From assembly GCA_029721435.1 (NCBI GenBank), contig CM056576.1:122191166-122255165 (forward strand): a stretch of DNA of 64,000 nt, read 5' to 3'. Origin of the DNA: Gymnothorax reevesii (Eukaryota; Chordata; Actinopteri; Anguilliformes; Muraenidae). Below the pieces are notes generated by a model. The model was not told where the DNA came from. It saw only the letters and a program-made list of their open reading frames with translations, and ran no database searches. Shown piece after piece: positions 38,215 through 52,200 of the stretch. Numbering within the stretch: position 1 is the stretch's first letter; each line of letters begins with the position of its first letter. The position numbers and the translations under genes are program-made.

Positions 38215-40297
38215 TAACGCATAGGTTAAGTATTGTTCGCGTATTGACACGCATTGTTGGCAGTCTTCGCGCTAAGTTCGCGTAGTGTTCACACATGGTT
38301 CACGCAAGCGGCACGCACATCGCACATGGCGTGCCAACATTTTTAAATTCTCTCGACTTGGCACACACCCCCGCACCCTTCACACACTCTTCACATTCGT
38401 TCCTGAAGACTTTAATCATTGCCATGACTGTATTGCGAGGCATTGCAGGGACAAAAATCATGTGAGGGTGAGGGTGGCTATAGCAGCCGCCCGACTTTGT
38501 CCGGGGGCTGCAATTAATATCAATATTGTGCTTATCCCAGACAGCTGCGGGCTTCCCTGAAACAGCTTAACCACAAACACATGGATTTTGCTCCGTCTCA
38601 GCATGGACTCGACCCTGAAATCTATCGATTTCTTCATTCCCTCATTTGTTCTTCTCACGCCTCTCCTCGATTAGTAAAAAAGCTAGTTTATAGAAGTGAA
38701 GATTAGTTTGAGTTAACTGATTTTGCGCCCGCAATTGATCAAAATACTGAGAACTGTCTTGAAGTTTCACACATGCCAACTATAATGTACCACCTCATTT
38801 ATACTGAAGTTGCACAAAGATGGCAGGCAGAAACCACTGTCAAGGTCTCTGTCACGTGAATGAAAACAGTGTAGCAGTGCAGATTAAACCCTCACAAGAC
38901 AATACCCAGGCAAAATTCGGCCAAGGCCAATACCCCATTGTGTTTTTCATAAGTCTGTATTTCAATATAACTGGGCTAACCCAGATTATACCTGGGCTAA
39001 AAAACAGACTGGCCCACTTTAACCCTGGGGTACTCTGGGCTGGGGATGCACTACAGACCGTTACACCGGCAATACAGAGAGAGAGAAGGATTTATGATTG
39101 AACATGTTTGGAAAAAAAAAAGATGGGTTAATCACAACAAAGATACCATGCTGAAAAAACAGGAGACACTAAACACTGAGGCCCATCCCTTCAATCACAA
39201 TGCAGTGCAATGCTTTAATTCCAGTTGACTGTATACTACTAGCAACATCAAATTAAGGGGCAATAAGAACAAGACAAAACTTACTTGACAGATATGCCAG
39301 CTAGGATTGTCTTAAGATACACGAAAGGATGGCTCATTTCAACATCAAACAGCTAGAGGTAGGGGGTTAGCGTTATCTACTTTATTGAATGTGCATTCAG
39401 GACCATTTTTTTTTACCGTGATACTATACGAGAATCTGTTGGGTGGACAAACGTATTCATGGCAGATTAGCTGACATGGAAAGGAATGTATCACATATTA
39501 CATGTTGACAATGGCTTACAAAGAAACTATAAGAAATAATGTATTTGATACAAATATAATTGACAAAAGTCGAAAATCATTATGCTTGATCCGTCAGTCT
39601 GATAACTGTATGCTGACATGATTTCCAAATCACAGAATTTCCCCGCATTGACAAATTTTATCATGTCACACATTGCACTCTCAACAGTGAAGTGGCAGTG
39701 AAAATCAGAAAACCAGCAACACCAGGTATGTTCCAGGTCAAAGGGTCTGTCCTGAGATTCAGTGCCTCAAGCCCACTTCTGTAAACTTGCCCAAAGTTTT
39801 TCCAATTTTGAGTTCAAATGAGCAATACATGTGGAAAGATCATTTTTGACTTTCTTAATCTCTTACAAAGTGTTGATAAAGAATGAGGGACGGTGAAACA
39901 CGCCCTTTTTTAGCAGATCTCATGTCAGTTGAAACTCTCCAAAAAACCTCATAAGAATTATCCCAACTTCCTGCCTATTATTGCAGTAATGTATCCAAAA
40001 CTCATTTGGCAATATCTACACATAATAAACAATGAAAAATAGGCAAAAGTGTCACATCTTATTACATGACTTCTGACCTAGATACAGTTAACAGCAGCCT
40101 ACATTCCTATCAGAAGTCACTTCACCATGCACTTTCAAAGTTAAAAACATCAACCTTGCCCTCTTCTAGGATTCTGTTGCTTGAGATAACATTTTAGATA
40201 TTATAGGCATGTACAACACATATCAAAGATTAGAATCCTGGAGGAGGGCAAGTTAATGTATTGGGGCTAGAATACAGGAGTAAGAAATCTTGATAGT
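38215..40297. other. Intergenic; CpG-rich patch then AT-rich sequence
   Basis: 38230-38340 has a cluster of short CG-containing words (TTCGCG, CACGCA) unlike its surroundings. From 38400 to 40297 no gene or repeat is recognised. It lies downstream of the P450 gene's 3' end. Confidence 0.4.
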
Positions 40298-40303
40298 TTT
40301 ATT
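40298..40303 (-). promoter_or_regulatory. Candidate poly(A) signal of the CYP3-like gene
   Basis: AATAAA on the minus strand, about 670 bp past the stop codon. It is a candidate only: other A/T-rich hexamers occur nearby and no cleavage site can be read from sequence alone. Confidence 0.3.
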
Positions 40304-40971
40304 GATATACAAAATATTCACAGTAGTCATGATGACCTAAGAATTTTTCATACTTATTAAAATGAAATATTGGCTTGTTGGGATGAAACAATGTACAGTA
40401 TATACCATTCTTTGATGTCTTTATAATTATATCTGACAATTCTTTGAAAAAATAAGAAATGAAATATTTATCTTGATACAAATCTATTACTGTTCTATTC
40501 TAATAAAGCTTAATTTTTTGTGTCATTTTCATCATTTTCTCCCCAGTTTGTGACTTTAATCACAAAAAAGCAAAATCATAGCCCTACAAAAAATTGTTTT
40601 TTAAAAGACAAACCAGCTTTACATAGTGTTGTTCAGGAGCTGGAGCCATCCAACACCAAGAATAACCTTTCACCCTGACAACAAGCATTACAATTTACTC
40701 TGACACCAAGCATTAGGGCTGAGAGCACAATGATAATCTACTTCTCGGTTAAAAATCATGGTTGAAGGATTAATGAGCTTACAGGCTCACAAGAAAACTG
40801 AAGACAGACTCACATACACACAAACATTATCACATATACAAGCCCTGTTGCGCTGCTATGCAGGGAAAATTATTTCTTAACCATGAATAGATGATATTCC
40901 AACATATAAACATATATACAGATGAGAAACCAAAAGTGGGCTGTAATGATAGGAAAACAGGACATGTCCTT
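40304..40971 (-). other. Probable 3' UTR of the CYP3-like gene
   Basis: AT-rich, ORF-poor sequence between the stop codon and the candidate poly(A) signal. The extent is inferred, not observed. Confidence 0.35.
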
Positions 40972-41067
40972 TCATTCCTCTCTCACAGCAGGACCACGTG
41001 GGACAAGCTTCACTTTTATTGGGTTCAAAGGTCCAAGGATTGGTGATTTATCCAGCTTGAGTGGTAT
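40972..41067 (-). CDS. CYP3: CYP3-like exon 13, C-terminus and stop
   Basis: 96 bp including the TGA at 40974-40972. It encodes [20 protein letters not shown] and then [11 protein letters not shown]. The IPLKL start and KLVPR block match the last exon of fish CYP3 proteins. Acceptor CTCTTCAG. The 3' UTR continues toward lower coordinates. Confidence 0.93.
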   Translation of the reverse strand: MPLKLDKSPILGPLNPIKVKLVPRGPAVREE

Positions 41068-43251
41068 CTGAAGAGATTAATAAATTCATTATGCTTTTAT
41101 TACCTTTTCAATATGCAATCACACAGGAGTCGTCGTGTATGAGTACACAACACACGCATATACACACCAGCTTCAGGTTTTTCTGGTCAATGGGTTTACA
41201 ACAGAACTGAGAGACTGCACTGGCTAAAGTTCAAGTTCAGTACAAGCCATTTTAGTTCATATTTAGGCCTAAAAGTTGGAGGTCAGGGGCATGTTTTGGT
41301 ATATCAACACTGAAGTGGAATCACTGCAGTCTGAAAACATCCCTTAAAACAAAGTATTTTTGACCAGTTTTCAGTCATTTCTCTTAATAGATTCTCCAAC
41401 AATATGAATAATCATTTGGCAGTAAGACACACAACTTTAATTTAAAGGAATGTCAAGGCAAGTGAATAATAACTAAAGTTTAATTAATTTGCCTAAATGG
41501 GCTTCCCTTTATGAAAGAGATTAACTACTCTGGATTTACTGTGTTGACTTTTGGCATATCCTGCAAAGCAGGCCATCAAATATGTGATTCATGATTGTTT
41601 AAATGAAAACAAAGATTGAAATGAGCCAATCATGTAGCAGCAACTCACTGCATTAAAGCATGCAGACATGGTTGACAGGTTTCGTTATTCATGCTAAATA
41701 TCAGGATGGGAGACAATTTACAAACAAGTCTATGACACTCTTGTATGACTGCTGATTTTTTTTTGTGTATCTCAGAAATAACTAATCTTGGAATTTTCAC
41801 ACACATTCAGCTGGGTTCACATAGGACACACTCAGTGGGAGGACGTTTTGTGGGTTCGAGCAGACAGGACGATGGCAGTAACCCAAGTATTCGTGTTTGA
41901 ACTGTGTTACACAGAAGAGCATATCTGAATGCACCAAATGTCAAACCTTGAAGACACAAACAGAGAAATTGTCCATACCTCAGTCTCTTGGCATGTGGCG
42001 AGGCTGAAGTTCTGAAGTATCTGAACTATGGCAAGTTTCATGAGAAGAAGAGCAAATCTCATGCCAATGCAATTTCGTGGGCCAGCACCAAAAGGCAGAA
42101 AAGCATAAGGATCTATTCTGGCCTTGTTTTCCTTGCTGAACCTGAAGACAGCAGAGGACCATAGATCCATAATTCACAATCAGAACTGAAAATGAAGGTT
42201 GTCAAATCAGCTGAATGATAGAACACCCCAGAGGGCGTTTACATACATTTACCAGAAAAGTTCTGGATTCACCACAGAGAACATGACGGGTACTTTTGAG
42301 GTACAATTTTACCGCTCAAAAGTATTTTTTTCCCCCCTTGAAATCACTCTAATTCATTGGTGAGTTGTTATATCTTTTAAAGCAGCTCTTCCAGCTGATG
42401 AGCTAAATATGCTATTTGATTCCAAGCACCAGTACACTCATATTTTCTCATTATTACAGTTTTCATATAATCAGACTCCAGTTGATGCAAGCTTGATGAA
42501 TCAGGAATGATGTGAGCATAAAAATACTTCACTCAAATGACAAGTCTATGAGCACTAATAAATGCTAACATTGATGTGCAAATACGTACATCACAACAGT
42601 CGTTATAAAATTTAGATTTCCTTTATCACTTGAAGATTTCATTATATGCAGATAAACCCTGAGTAAATCAGAAGCGACTGCAAGCAAGTTACATAACGGA
42701 TACCTTTCGGGATCAAAGCATTCAGGTTCTGGCCAATATTCAGAGTCATGGTGCAGGGCGTACACTGGAATCACGACCACAAATCCTTTTGGTATCGTAA
42801 CACCATTAATAACGACCGTCTCCGTGCAGAGTCTTTCCACACGAAGAGCAATGGGGTACCGCCGCATAGATTCATTCAAAACCATGTCCAAGTACTCAGT
42901 TTGAACCAACTGCTCATACGTCACTGATGCCTTGAGAAAGGAGAAGAATTTTGTTACATTCTCGTAACATTTCTGCACAAGGACATTTCTGCTATAGTGT
43001 AGATGGAGTTAATGTGATGTACCTTGTCTGGGAACACTTCATCGATCTCATCTTGCAATTTTTTCATGACATTAGGGTTGGTGGCCAGGTTATACACAAG
43101 GAATAAAATACTTTTAGTTGTGGTATCATGACCAGCTGCCAGAAACATTGCTGATGTGGACAGAATCTCATTGTGTGTCAGACCTGGAGGGATAAAGGAA
43201 ATATTACTGAGATGAACAAAGAGTTTGCATGCTGATGCATTCATTTACTTC

Positions 43252-43297
<46 letters not shown>

Positions 43298-46200
43298 CCA
43301 AATAAAATCAGCTATAAAATAAATATGCATGCAAATAATCAAAATGGTAGAGCACAAAGAATTAACTGTGAGCCCCTTAACAAGCAATAAATAGATCTGG
43401 GTCAGTTTATTACTACAATAAGAAGCTCCTTAACAAACTTCAGCTGACCATCCCAACAGAAACACACTCGCACTCATACAACACCTGTTATATCCATCAC
43501 CTCATGACAAACATATGAAGGGAAATTGCATCCAAGAGTGCAGGTTCATTGCCAAAGTAGAGATACTTTACATAAAAAAAAATAAAATAAAAAAATTGGT
43601 GAACAACATTGCAATCAAGTTCCCAGATGTACCATGGAGCACTGATGCAACACTCAGAACAAACAGCGAATAAAGAAAATAAAACTCACTGATTTAACGA
43701 GAGATAAACATTAAAGTTGAACACTGCTGTTGTGACTCACCTTGACATCATCAGTGCAATTCCAGTAAAATATCAGAGTTAACATCAAATTCTACTCCAA
43801 TAGCCTTAACTTTATTTCTAGGGATATTAAACATTAATCATCAATCGATTAATTTCCATTCCGAAAAAAAGCACTGGGTTCTGTCTAGTCTGCCTCACAG
43901 GGTGTAGTCATGTTGGTTAAGAATTTCTGATTCACACATAGGCTGTGGGCTGAGGCCGCATATCTGCTTCAGTTTTTGAATATAATGATCCCCACTGAGG
44001 GTGGGTCTGCATTGCTAAATTTATGAAGAATTCTTTATTCTTAATCACTTTGTTTGTAGGCACTCACAACTGTCATACATTTTTCCAAAATCTTAGTCTG
44101 AAGTTAGCGAAATTTGAAGGTAAATGCTGCAGCATACAATATCAGCTGTATGAACAGCACACCAGGACACAGGAGGGCTGTTATTGATACATTTAGCACA
44201 GCTGTTTGGTGAGGACCAAGCTGATGGATGGGAAACATTAGAACATGGACGCAGAATCACTTGATGAGTGAAGCATTAATTTCATTGAAAAATGCTAGCT
44301 ATCAACTTGTTTGTTTTATACAACATCCTGTTAAAACGCATTGTGCCCTGTATTAAGAGTAAAGACAGTGTTAGCTCACACGCTAGCGAGCATCTTGCAC
44401 CCTACAGGTAATGTATAGTTGAAATGGCCCACGTTTAGCCATTACTCCTTTGCTATTACTCTTTCTCAAATTAATATGACATTATTCATCACCTTAGAGG
44501 AGGCAGACACAGCCCGAATTGTCGAAGTTACGCATGAGGTAAATTGGCTACAGGTCAGCATCACTTAATTGTAGAAGTAGTCCAATTAACCAAGCATACG
44601 TATTACAATTTCATTATTTAAACAAGAGTTGTCAGAAAGACAACAAAGCTCGCCGGGGCAAGGTTAAAGTTTTTCTGCACGCGGACGGACGCGGACGCGG
44701 ACGGGGACGCCGGGGGTATGACAATAGCTCTCCGGACATTCGTCCCGGCGAGCTAAAAAAAAAATATATATTCAGGAATTAGCCAGAGAGAGCTACCAGC
44801 TAAGATAGATCTAAAATGTCAACTAAAACTACAGTTCTGCATTATATGGCTTGGTAAGTCTGTGAAGGGCAGTAAAATACGTATATGAAATTTAGTTTAG
44901 CATTTTTATATGTTTTACTACTAAAAAGTGCATAGCAAGGGAACAAAGTAATTTTATTGACATAAATGAAGCTTTATCATTCAGTCATATTCATCCTTCA
45001 AGAGTTCTCTCACATGCCATTGTCAGAATAGAAGGATCAAGCCATCCAGTCATCCCCACATGACCCACTGTTTGTCACAGTTTGTACTAGGGATGTTAAT
45101 GATTAATCTTTCATCGATTAATTGCCGCTGAGAATTTAACTGATTAAAAATGTATTAGCTGGCAATGTATGTTTTGTTTCTATTTCTCCAGAGCTCACTA
45201 GCGTTAACTTCAATACCATAAAAGGGTGTACTTCAACCTTGCAGTTCAGAAAAATATTGGGTTTTGTTTGCTATGCCTTTTTAGGTGCAGTCACATTGGG
45301 AAAGAATTGCTGAGTCAGGCATATTTTCCAGCATAACTGAGTTAACTGCATTTTTTAGGCTTCCACTCTGTGCATATGTTACCACATTCTTACTTGAGAA
45401 ATGGCCTTAACTGCGCCCCATATAACATTTTATTTGGTGGCACCATTTGTTGAATTTGAACTGGCGGACGAGAGCAGCTGCGGGTGCCTTATTGTTTTAC
45501 CACCGTTTAAATTGTTTGTGCTTCATAAATTAACTTTTCACATGACTAATGTGCAGCTAGAATTGTTTTGCTAAATAGAACTTACACTAAGAATAAGAAA
45601 AGCCCTTTGTATCTCATGAACTATTAATGATTACCCGATTGATTGATAACATATTTAAATATCGGTTAAGCAAAATAGAAAAAAATTGCAACCCTAGTTT
45701 GTTCCCATTCTTACTTATTTTTTTGTCATGCTCTAGATATGCATGTGAGAAGGGAGGGGTAGTAATGCTTGCATTTTTTTCTTCAGTGGGTTCCACAGAT
45801 GACCTACTCTGTTTCATCACTCATGGAGAATAATCGCAGGTGTGTAAAAATGTTTTGATTTTACTTTTGTGTGTCAGTTGAGTAAGTAATTTGAGATGGC
45901 CAGGAGCTGACAGCTTGGGTCTTTACTCTGGTTCTTTCCAAAGGATTTAGTTTTCATGTAGCTGAGTGCTTCGTAGGGTTCTAGCACTCTACGTCCCCAG
46001 ATTTTTTGTCCCAAAATTTTTAGTCCCTGGACTTTTTTCATCCCCAAAATTTTCGTCCTCTAGGAATTTTTGTCGCTCAACTCTTTGTCCCCGTGAACTT
46101 TTCACCCACGGACCTTTAGCCCCATACTCTTTGTGCCTGGATTGTTCATCCCCAATAATGCTTTGCCCTCTTTCTGCATTATAACCCCAACCCTAATATC

Positions 46201-49200
46201 ATGGTGACCTGTCCGTCCTCCGTCCGTCCATCCATCTGTCAACAATGGTGGCATGTTAGGTTATTATTAGGGTACGAAAAATTTGGGGACAAAAAATCCT
46301 TGGGGACTAAGAGTCCAGGGACAAAAAGTCCACTGGCTAAAAATTCAGGGATGAAAAGTCCTCTAACCACTTCATTGGACGTTGAAGTTATGAAGTGTGC
46401 AAATGAGCGAGGGGCTTTATTATGTAATGCTTCTCCTCATCTCACCAGTATCCACTGGAGCTAGGTGCACACATGCCCCTCTCCTGTGTCAGAATCAGGT
46501 GGGAGAGACTGCAGTGATGTGACTTAGCTAATAGATCAGCTTCTCAGTCCTTTAATCTAAGCTTTCACTGGACAATGGTGCAGGAGTACGGATGAGATTT
46601 ATATTGCTAATCTGAGGAGAATGGAACAGAAAGCACAAACTGTGGTTTTCAAGACTGCAAATGTGTGAAATCATTGTGACTTGCTCCTTATTTCCATTCT
46701 GATTCCCCCCAGATTTTAACTTGAAGTTCCAGATTCACATCCACATTCATTCATTGCATGTTTGATACAGTCTTTCTTTCAGTGTTCTTTTGAATTTAAA
46801 GAAGCTGTGTCATGATAACTGTGCATGCTCAAAACTTATAAATTCTTAGCCTAAAAAAGTGAATCCGCTTGACTGCAAATTATAATCTGATTACATACTT
46901 GTCAATCCACCTTTGTTCTGCACTGTATTTATATTTAGTAACTAATTATGCAGTTTATATGAAGGAGTTTTCTGTAGAAATTTGAGGATTCAAGCCGCTG
47001 TTTTAGAGGTCTTTCCAAAGGACACACAGAATGTAAGCTGGTTCGCCAACAGTCAATAAACATCATAGAAGAAGAAGTATACCTTCTTCTGTGATTATTG
47101 CAGTTGGCAAACAGTTTACATTTTTCATATACTTCGGCTAAAGTGCTGAAATGGCAATTGAATCTTCTAATTTCCAAATATAAAAAGCACGATGCCCGAG
47201 TAAGTGCAACATATAAATACAATGTGGTACAATTATGGATTAGCGAGGATGGAAATTAATTTTGACTTGCAGTCGAGTCAATTTACTCCATTCAAAGTTG
47301 TAACCATGTGTAGTAATCGTGACACAGCTCCTTTAAACAATTTAGTAGCTATTATTAATCAGCCCATACTTATCACACAGAAAGACCTTGCTCTGTAGTT
47401 GTGCAAAAACCTACTTATATTGAGTTTTGACCTTTGACCAAGGTGCAGTGACCGTCACCTTGGAAATTTTGTGCAAGCTGTTTCTCAGCAATTAACAATA
47501 GCAGCACTGTGAAACTGGCCACATATAAAGTACATTGGATGAATCCGTGCATCGTCTGCTTGTGTTCCACATTTGACCTTTCACCTTTTCAATATGACTT
47601 TCATTACTTTTTCACCCTAACACGCACGCAAAAAAAAATCCTCTCCCATTTAACACCATTTTATCTGGCGCCAACACTCGTTGAATGAGGAGAGATGGAC
47701 AGAGCAGCTGTGAGGGCCTTTTTGTTTTATGATTCTGTTTGTTTAAATTGCTTTTGCTTCAGGAATTAATGTTCCATGAAACTTATGCTTTTAGAATTGT
47801 TTAGATATATAAAACCTAAAATGAGAAAAAGATGAGCCTTACATGTCACAATAACAACAAATGAAAAATCGATTACTGTTTGAAAATGTGCTCAACTATC
47901 AGTTACGGAAAACGCAGGAAATTTGCAATGCTTCAGTTCCTAATTTTGGCACCGTTACATTTATTGGGAAAATGACAAGCGCTTACAGTGGTTGGCTACA
48001 CACGGGACATCTCAAAAGTTTCTCAAAGCATTTAGGCCCACCAATATAACCCGTCACTTAAAAACATGCATTCCCTCCCCCAACCCACTGCACTTCATAC
48101 TAATTGCACCAATATCATTGAACATAGTTTGCCACTCCAATAATACTCGGTGAATTAAATCGAAAAAATGCCAAAATAAACCAGGGACTTCACCTTTGAG
48201 ATGATTTTCATTTTTACCACATTTCTCCTTTGGTAATTCAAATTTTGACATCAGTTTCAGAAAATTCATTTCATCCTGCAAAAAACAACAAACACAGGAT
48301 AAATGACCATTCTTGCATGGAACTTATTCATACTCAGCTCACGTATATGGGAGGATGATAAATTAACACTGACACCCTAATTCATTGGACAGAGGCACAT
48401 TTTTTGTTATTTTGGTTATGCTGGCTGAGTAAATCCCGAGATCTGAATCCAACTGAACATGACTTTTACATACTTAAGAGAAAACTGAAGGCAAAAAGTC
48501 AAAACTAGCAAGATAGTGGCAGTACCGGCCAAGCAAAGCATCGCCAGGGAAGATACCCAGTGTCTGATAATGTCCACTTGTCATAGACTTCAAGCAATCG
48601 TCACATGCAAAGGCTATGCAAACAATTGTAAAAAAGGCGATTACTTCATTTGACATTAACAAAACTGCTCAATACTTTTGATGCACCAAAAAAATGAGGG
48701 AACCATGCAGAAGTTGTGATATCATTTCTAAATCGTTCAACCGAAATGATAAAATACCCCAGAATTAAAGTCTGTACTTCAACTGTATTGTCACTGTCCA
48801 TTCAACCAGATTTTTCCCTTAAGCCACAAGTCAGTTTATGGCCTCTATCTTACACCCAGCGGAGAGGGGCGCAAAGCGTAACTCAAGTGTCTTCACTACT
48901 TTGTGACCGACGAAAATACCAATTTCCCATCCAGCATCCACTCTGCAAAAATAGCCAATGAATTTGTGCCAAATTTAGAGCCCTTGGGTGTGGTAGTCTT
49001 CAAATGAGGGGAGGTCAGGCGCATTGACGATGCTTTGCTGTCTTGAGGCATCTGAAATAGATTATGTGACTGACCAACCAAATCGGGGTCTGAAGTAATG
49101 CTCAGGTTTTAACAGCTATTTTCAGGACGCATCATTAAGACAGAATTATGCCCTGTTGTCGGAGAGTGCACAACGTGCATACCCTCTCCTTGTTACATAC

Positions 49201-52200
49201 TACACAGGGACAAACAGCAGTGCCCACACAAGCAAACAATTAAAAAGATTACCACATGAAAGATAATTAAGAAGATATTTAAAAATAATACCAGCAATAA
49301 TAGTTAGAGCGATCTACGTCCCCACAAAAAAGCATGCTATGCTGCAGGCCATTTCAATCATAAGGGAACTATTTCATCTGGTAGCCTACTTTGCGATTCA
49401 ACATGTAAGGTTAAGAACATAGGTATTCACATATTACTCTGGATAAAGCCACCACTAATTAATACAGGTGAACTCTGTCATTCACATTATCTTCCAGAGG
49501 ATCTTCTCTGGAAGGATTGGCTGTTTCGCGACGATGGTTATACGTGGCAGCGCGTGAATTTTCATTCTATCCCATGAAACATAAACTGTACCTGAACAAA
49601 TGTTTGACGAGCGGAAAATGATGTTCAGATAAGTCCTGCATGGGTCAACTATATTCCTGCAATTATGTGAAAAATTGATTTTGAATCTGACCAGATCCAT
49701 AACTACAGTGTCTGTTGTCCTGCTTCTATTATCAAATACAAAACCTCACATTTCATTTGAAACGGCTCTCTTATAATTAGCAATTAAGCTGACAAACGAA
49801 GTAGCCCTAAAAAGCAGCGCTTTTAAATAGCAGCAGAAGAAATAGATGACACAGTCTTGACAGTCTGCAATTAATGTGAGTTTCTTTCATATATCCGACT
49901 CGACCTTCAATCATCAATCAAGCGAAAAAGTAATTTCTTGGTGTTGAATATGATTCAGGGGGTTATGGGAGCATAATCAAAATAACATAAGTCCTGTTTC
50001 TTTACTGCAGGCAGTTTTTCTCGCTTAAGTTATTTTCTCTCGGATGTTCCCCATCAGCATATAATCACGCCTTTTTTTTTGTAACTTTTTTTTTTGTGAC
50101 TGGCGACCTTTAATTAAAACCTTTAAGTTGTAATGTAATATAAACTTCAAATGCAGCCCTGAGGATTCACTGTTATGTTTTTTTTACATCAGGATATGAT
50201 TTAAAATAATTTTGAACGATATTTCAAAAATATTTTTATTGCATGTTCGGAGATCACGGTGATCAGGCTTCCAAACTTAAAGAAATGGTCTGCTTGCGCG
50301 CTTTCTCTTGGTGCTTTCGCAGACCTCATTCTATTGTCCAATGAATTATGATGATAACTGTATCCATTTTTCACTTACACTCAGTTGACACATCCAGGTA
50401 CAGATTAAGCCTTTCACATAAAAACATTTTTGAACCCCTCTGAAAATCTAAACTTTAGTTATTGCACTACAACTATAATATGTCTGGTCACAGTCTTAGT
50501 GAATAATATATCTAGACATCAAGAATCATTTTCTGAAATGGTATGCCAACATATATTTTACACAATTTCTACATATTTTACAAAAAAGAATAACAACGTT
50601 TTGTAAGACATCTTACCTTATCAACTAATTTTTCTTGATCCGACTTGACTTTATTGACTACAGATATAATGAATTTCAGCTCAGATGCTTGAAAGAAACA
50701 AAGCCCTGCTTTCTCCAGGAGGGGATTCAAAAAAGGAAAAACAGCTGGATAAAGGTGAAGAGAAAGTGGAATAGATTTAGAAAATCAGAATCTTCACACA
50801 GAATCATCACTTCAAATAAACAAAAAACTATCTCGTGGCACCCAGCCAAACCACCAACTGCTAATACCGAAGCCATGCTTCTCTGGTGCATTAATAAATG
50901 AACGCTGACCACTCATATCTCATCTCTCTCCCATCTTTGCTTTTTTTGCCATTCGTTCATAAATTGGCCCCCCATCAAAAACATGAGACCATATGAGATG
51001 TTGCAAATGTATTATTAGAGAATTTTGGTGTCCTGGCTAGTACGGCGGTGGGAAAATTGTGCCGTCGCAAGGGAATTGGTGCCTTCTACAAATCGCAGTA
51101 TTAGGAAGAATCAGACCTGGGTCGGCACAGAACAGGCGAACCAACGGCAAAGTGCGAGAGTTAACATGGTGAGTGATTTGTTGGAAACATCACAGTAATG
51201 TTACAGGTGATGCATTTTTTTTATTGAGGGCTATCCCAACAACCAGCACCGCCAATAATGGAGGGAAGGGTGAATAATTCACTATGCGTTCCTGATGTCT
51301 GCATATCTTATTTTGTTGGTAAGTTGAGGATAAAATAGTCTAGCTCAGTTCCAGGTAGTCTACTGAGATAGAAAAGCTCACAGTAGGCAATGTCATGTTA
51401 TATCTGTGCACTATTACTTCCAATATCTGCATACTTTACCAATAAACTGAATATGTTTCTGAGGCCAATTTACCTACATGCACATAAAAGAAAGAAGACC
51501 AGTACTAGTGACCCGATTTGATGCCATCCTTCCAGTCTGTGAAGGTACAGTACGTACTCTAGTCTGCTCCTGCAGGTTACTGTTCGTGTGCATCATTACA
51601 GCGGCTGAGTAAGTAATTGTGGGAAGAGCAATTATAAAATGCAATGTAGCTTTCTACTGCGACCAGAAATCTGTTTCATGAAAAAGGTAAACTACAACGG
51701 AACTTTCACTCTACCTTTTGGCACATCCTACAATTCAGGCGATTAACTCTGCACTTCATGACCGTATCAATTATGTCATAGAAAACAGACATTCAAAACG
51801 ACTTTACAAAAATTTTGATTGATGCTGATTGGAAATGCACCAAATTGTACACCCAAATGAAGCATTGCATTTCTCGTCATACCACAACGAGGCGAACTGG
51901 CAAAACTTGATAGTGTGGGGAGTTGTCCAATCATTGGTTTGATTCTTTTCCAGAATATATTTTTATTTACAACTTACTTTATTTAGGAGTTCGTTACTGT
52001 TTGAGATTAAAGTTCTGTTCCAAATTCATATTTTTATTTTGTTAATCATTTGGCTTTGAATTTTAGTACAACAGTTGTGTAAGTACGTGACGTTTGTAAT
52101 AAAGATAAAGATTATTCATTTACACAAGTGTCAGTTTTTCTTTCTCAGGAGGGGGAGATGTCGGCGGATTAATTGGCTACCGGCTTTTTCCAGCTACGAA

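Larger units (their letters stand above)
43184..48193 (-). other. Intron 9, repeat-rich
   Basis: 5,010 bp between exons 9 and 10. It carries a CA microsatellite, hAT-like pieces, a compact palindrome-headed element and a fold-back repeat, listed separately. No exon-like sequence found within it. Confidence 0.8.

Noticed and set aside
38880..39060. Repeated CCCAG/CTGGG words suggesting a transposon end
   Set aside because: The words are short and no paired ends or duplication could be defined.
45966..46464. ORFs rich in F/V/P and K/S/G
   Set aside because: Artefacts of the 15-16-bp fold-back repeats.
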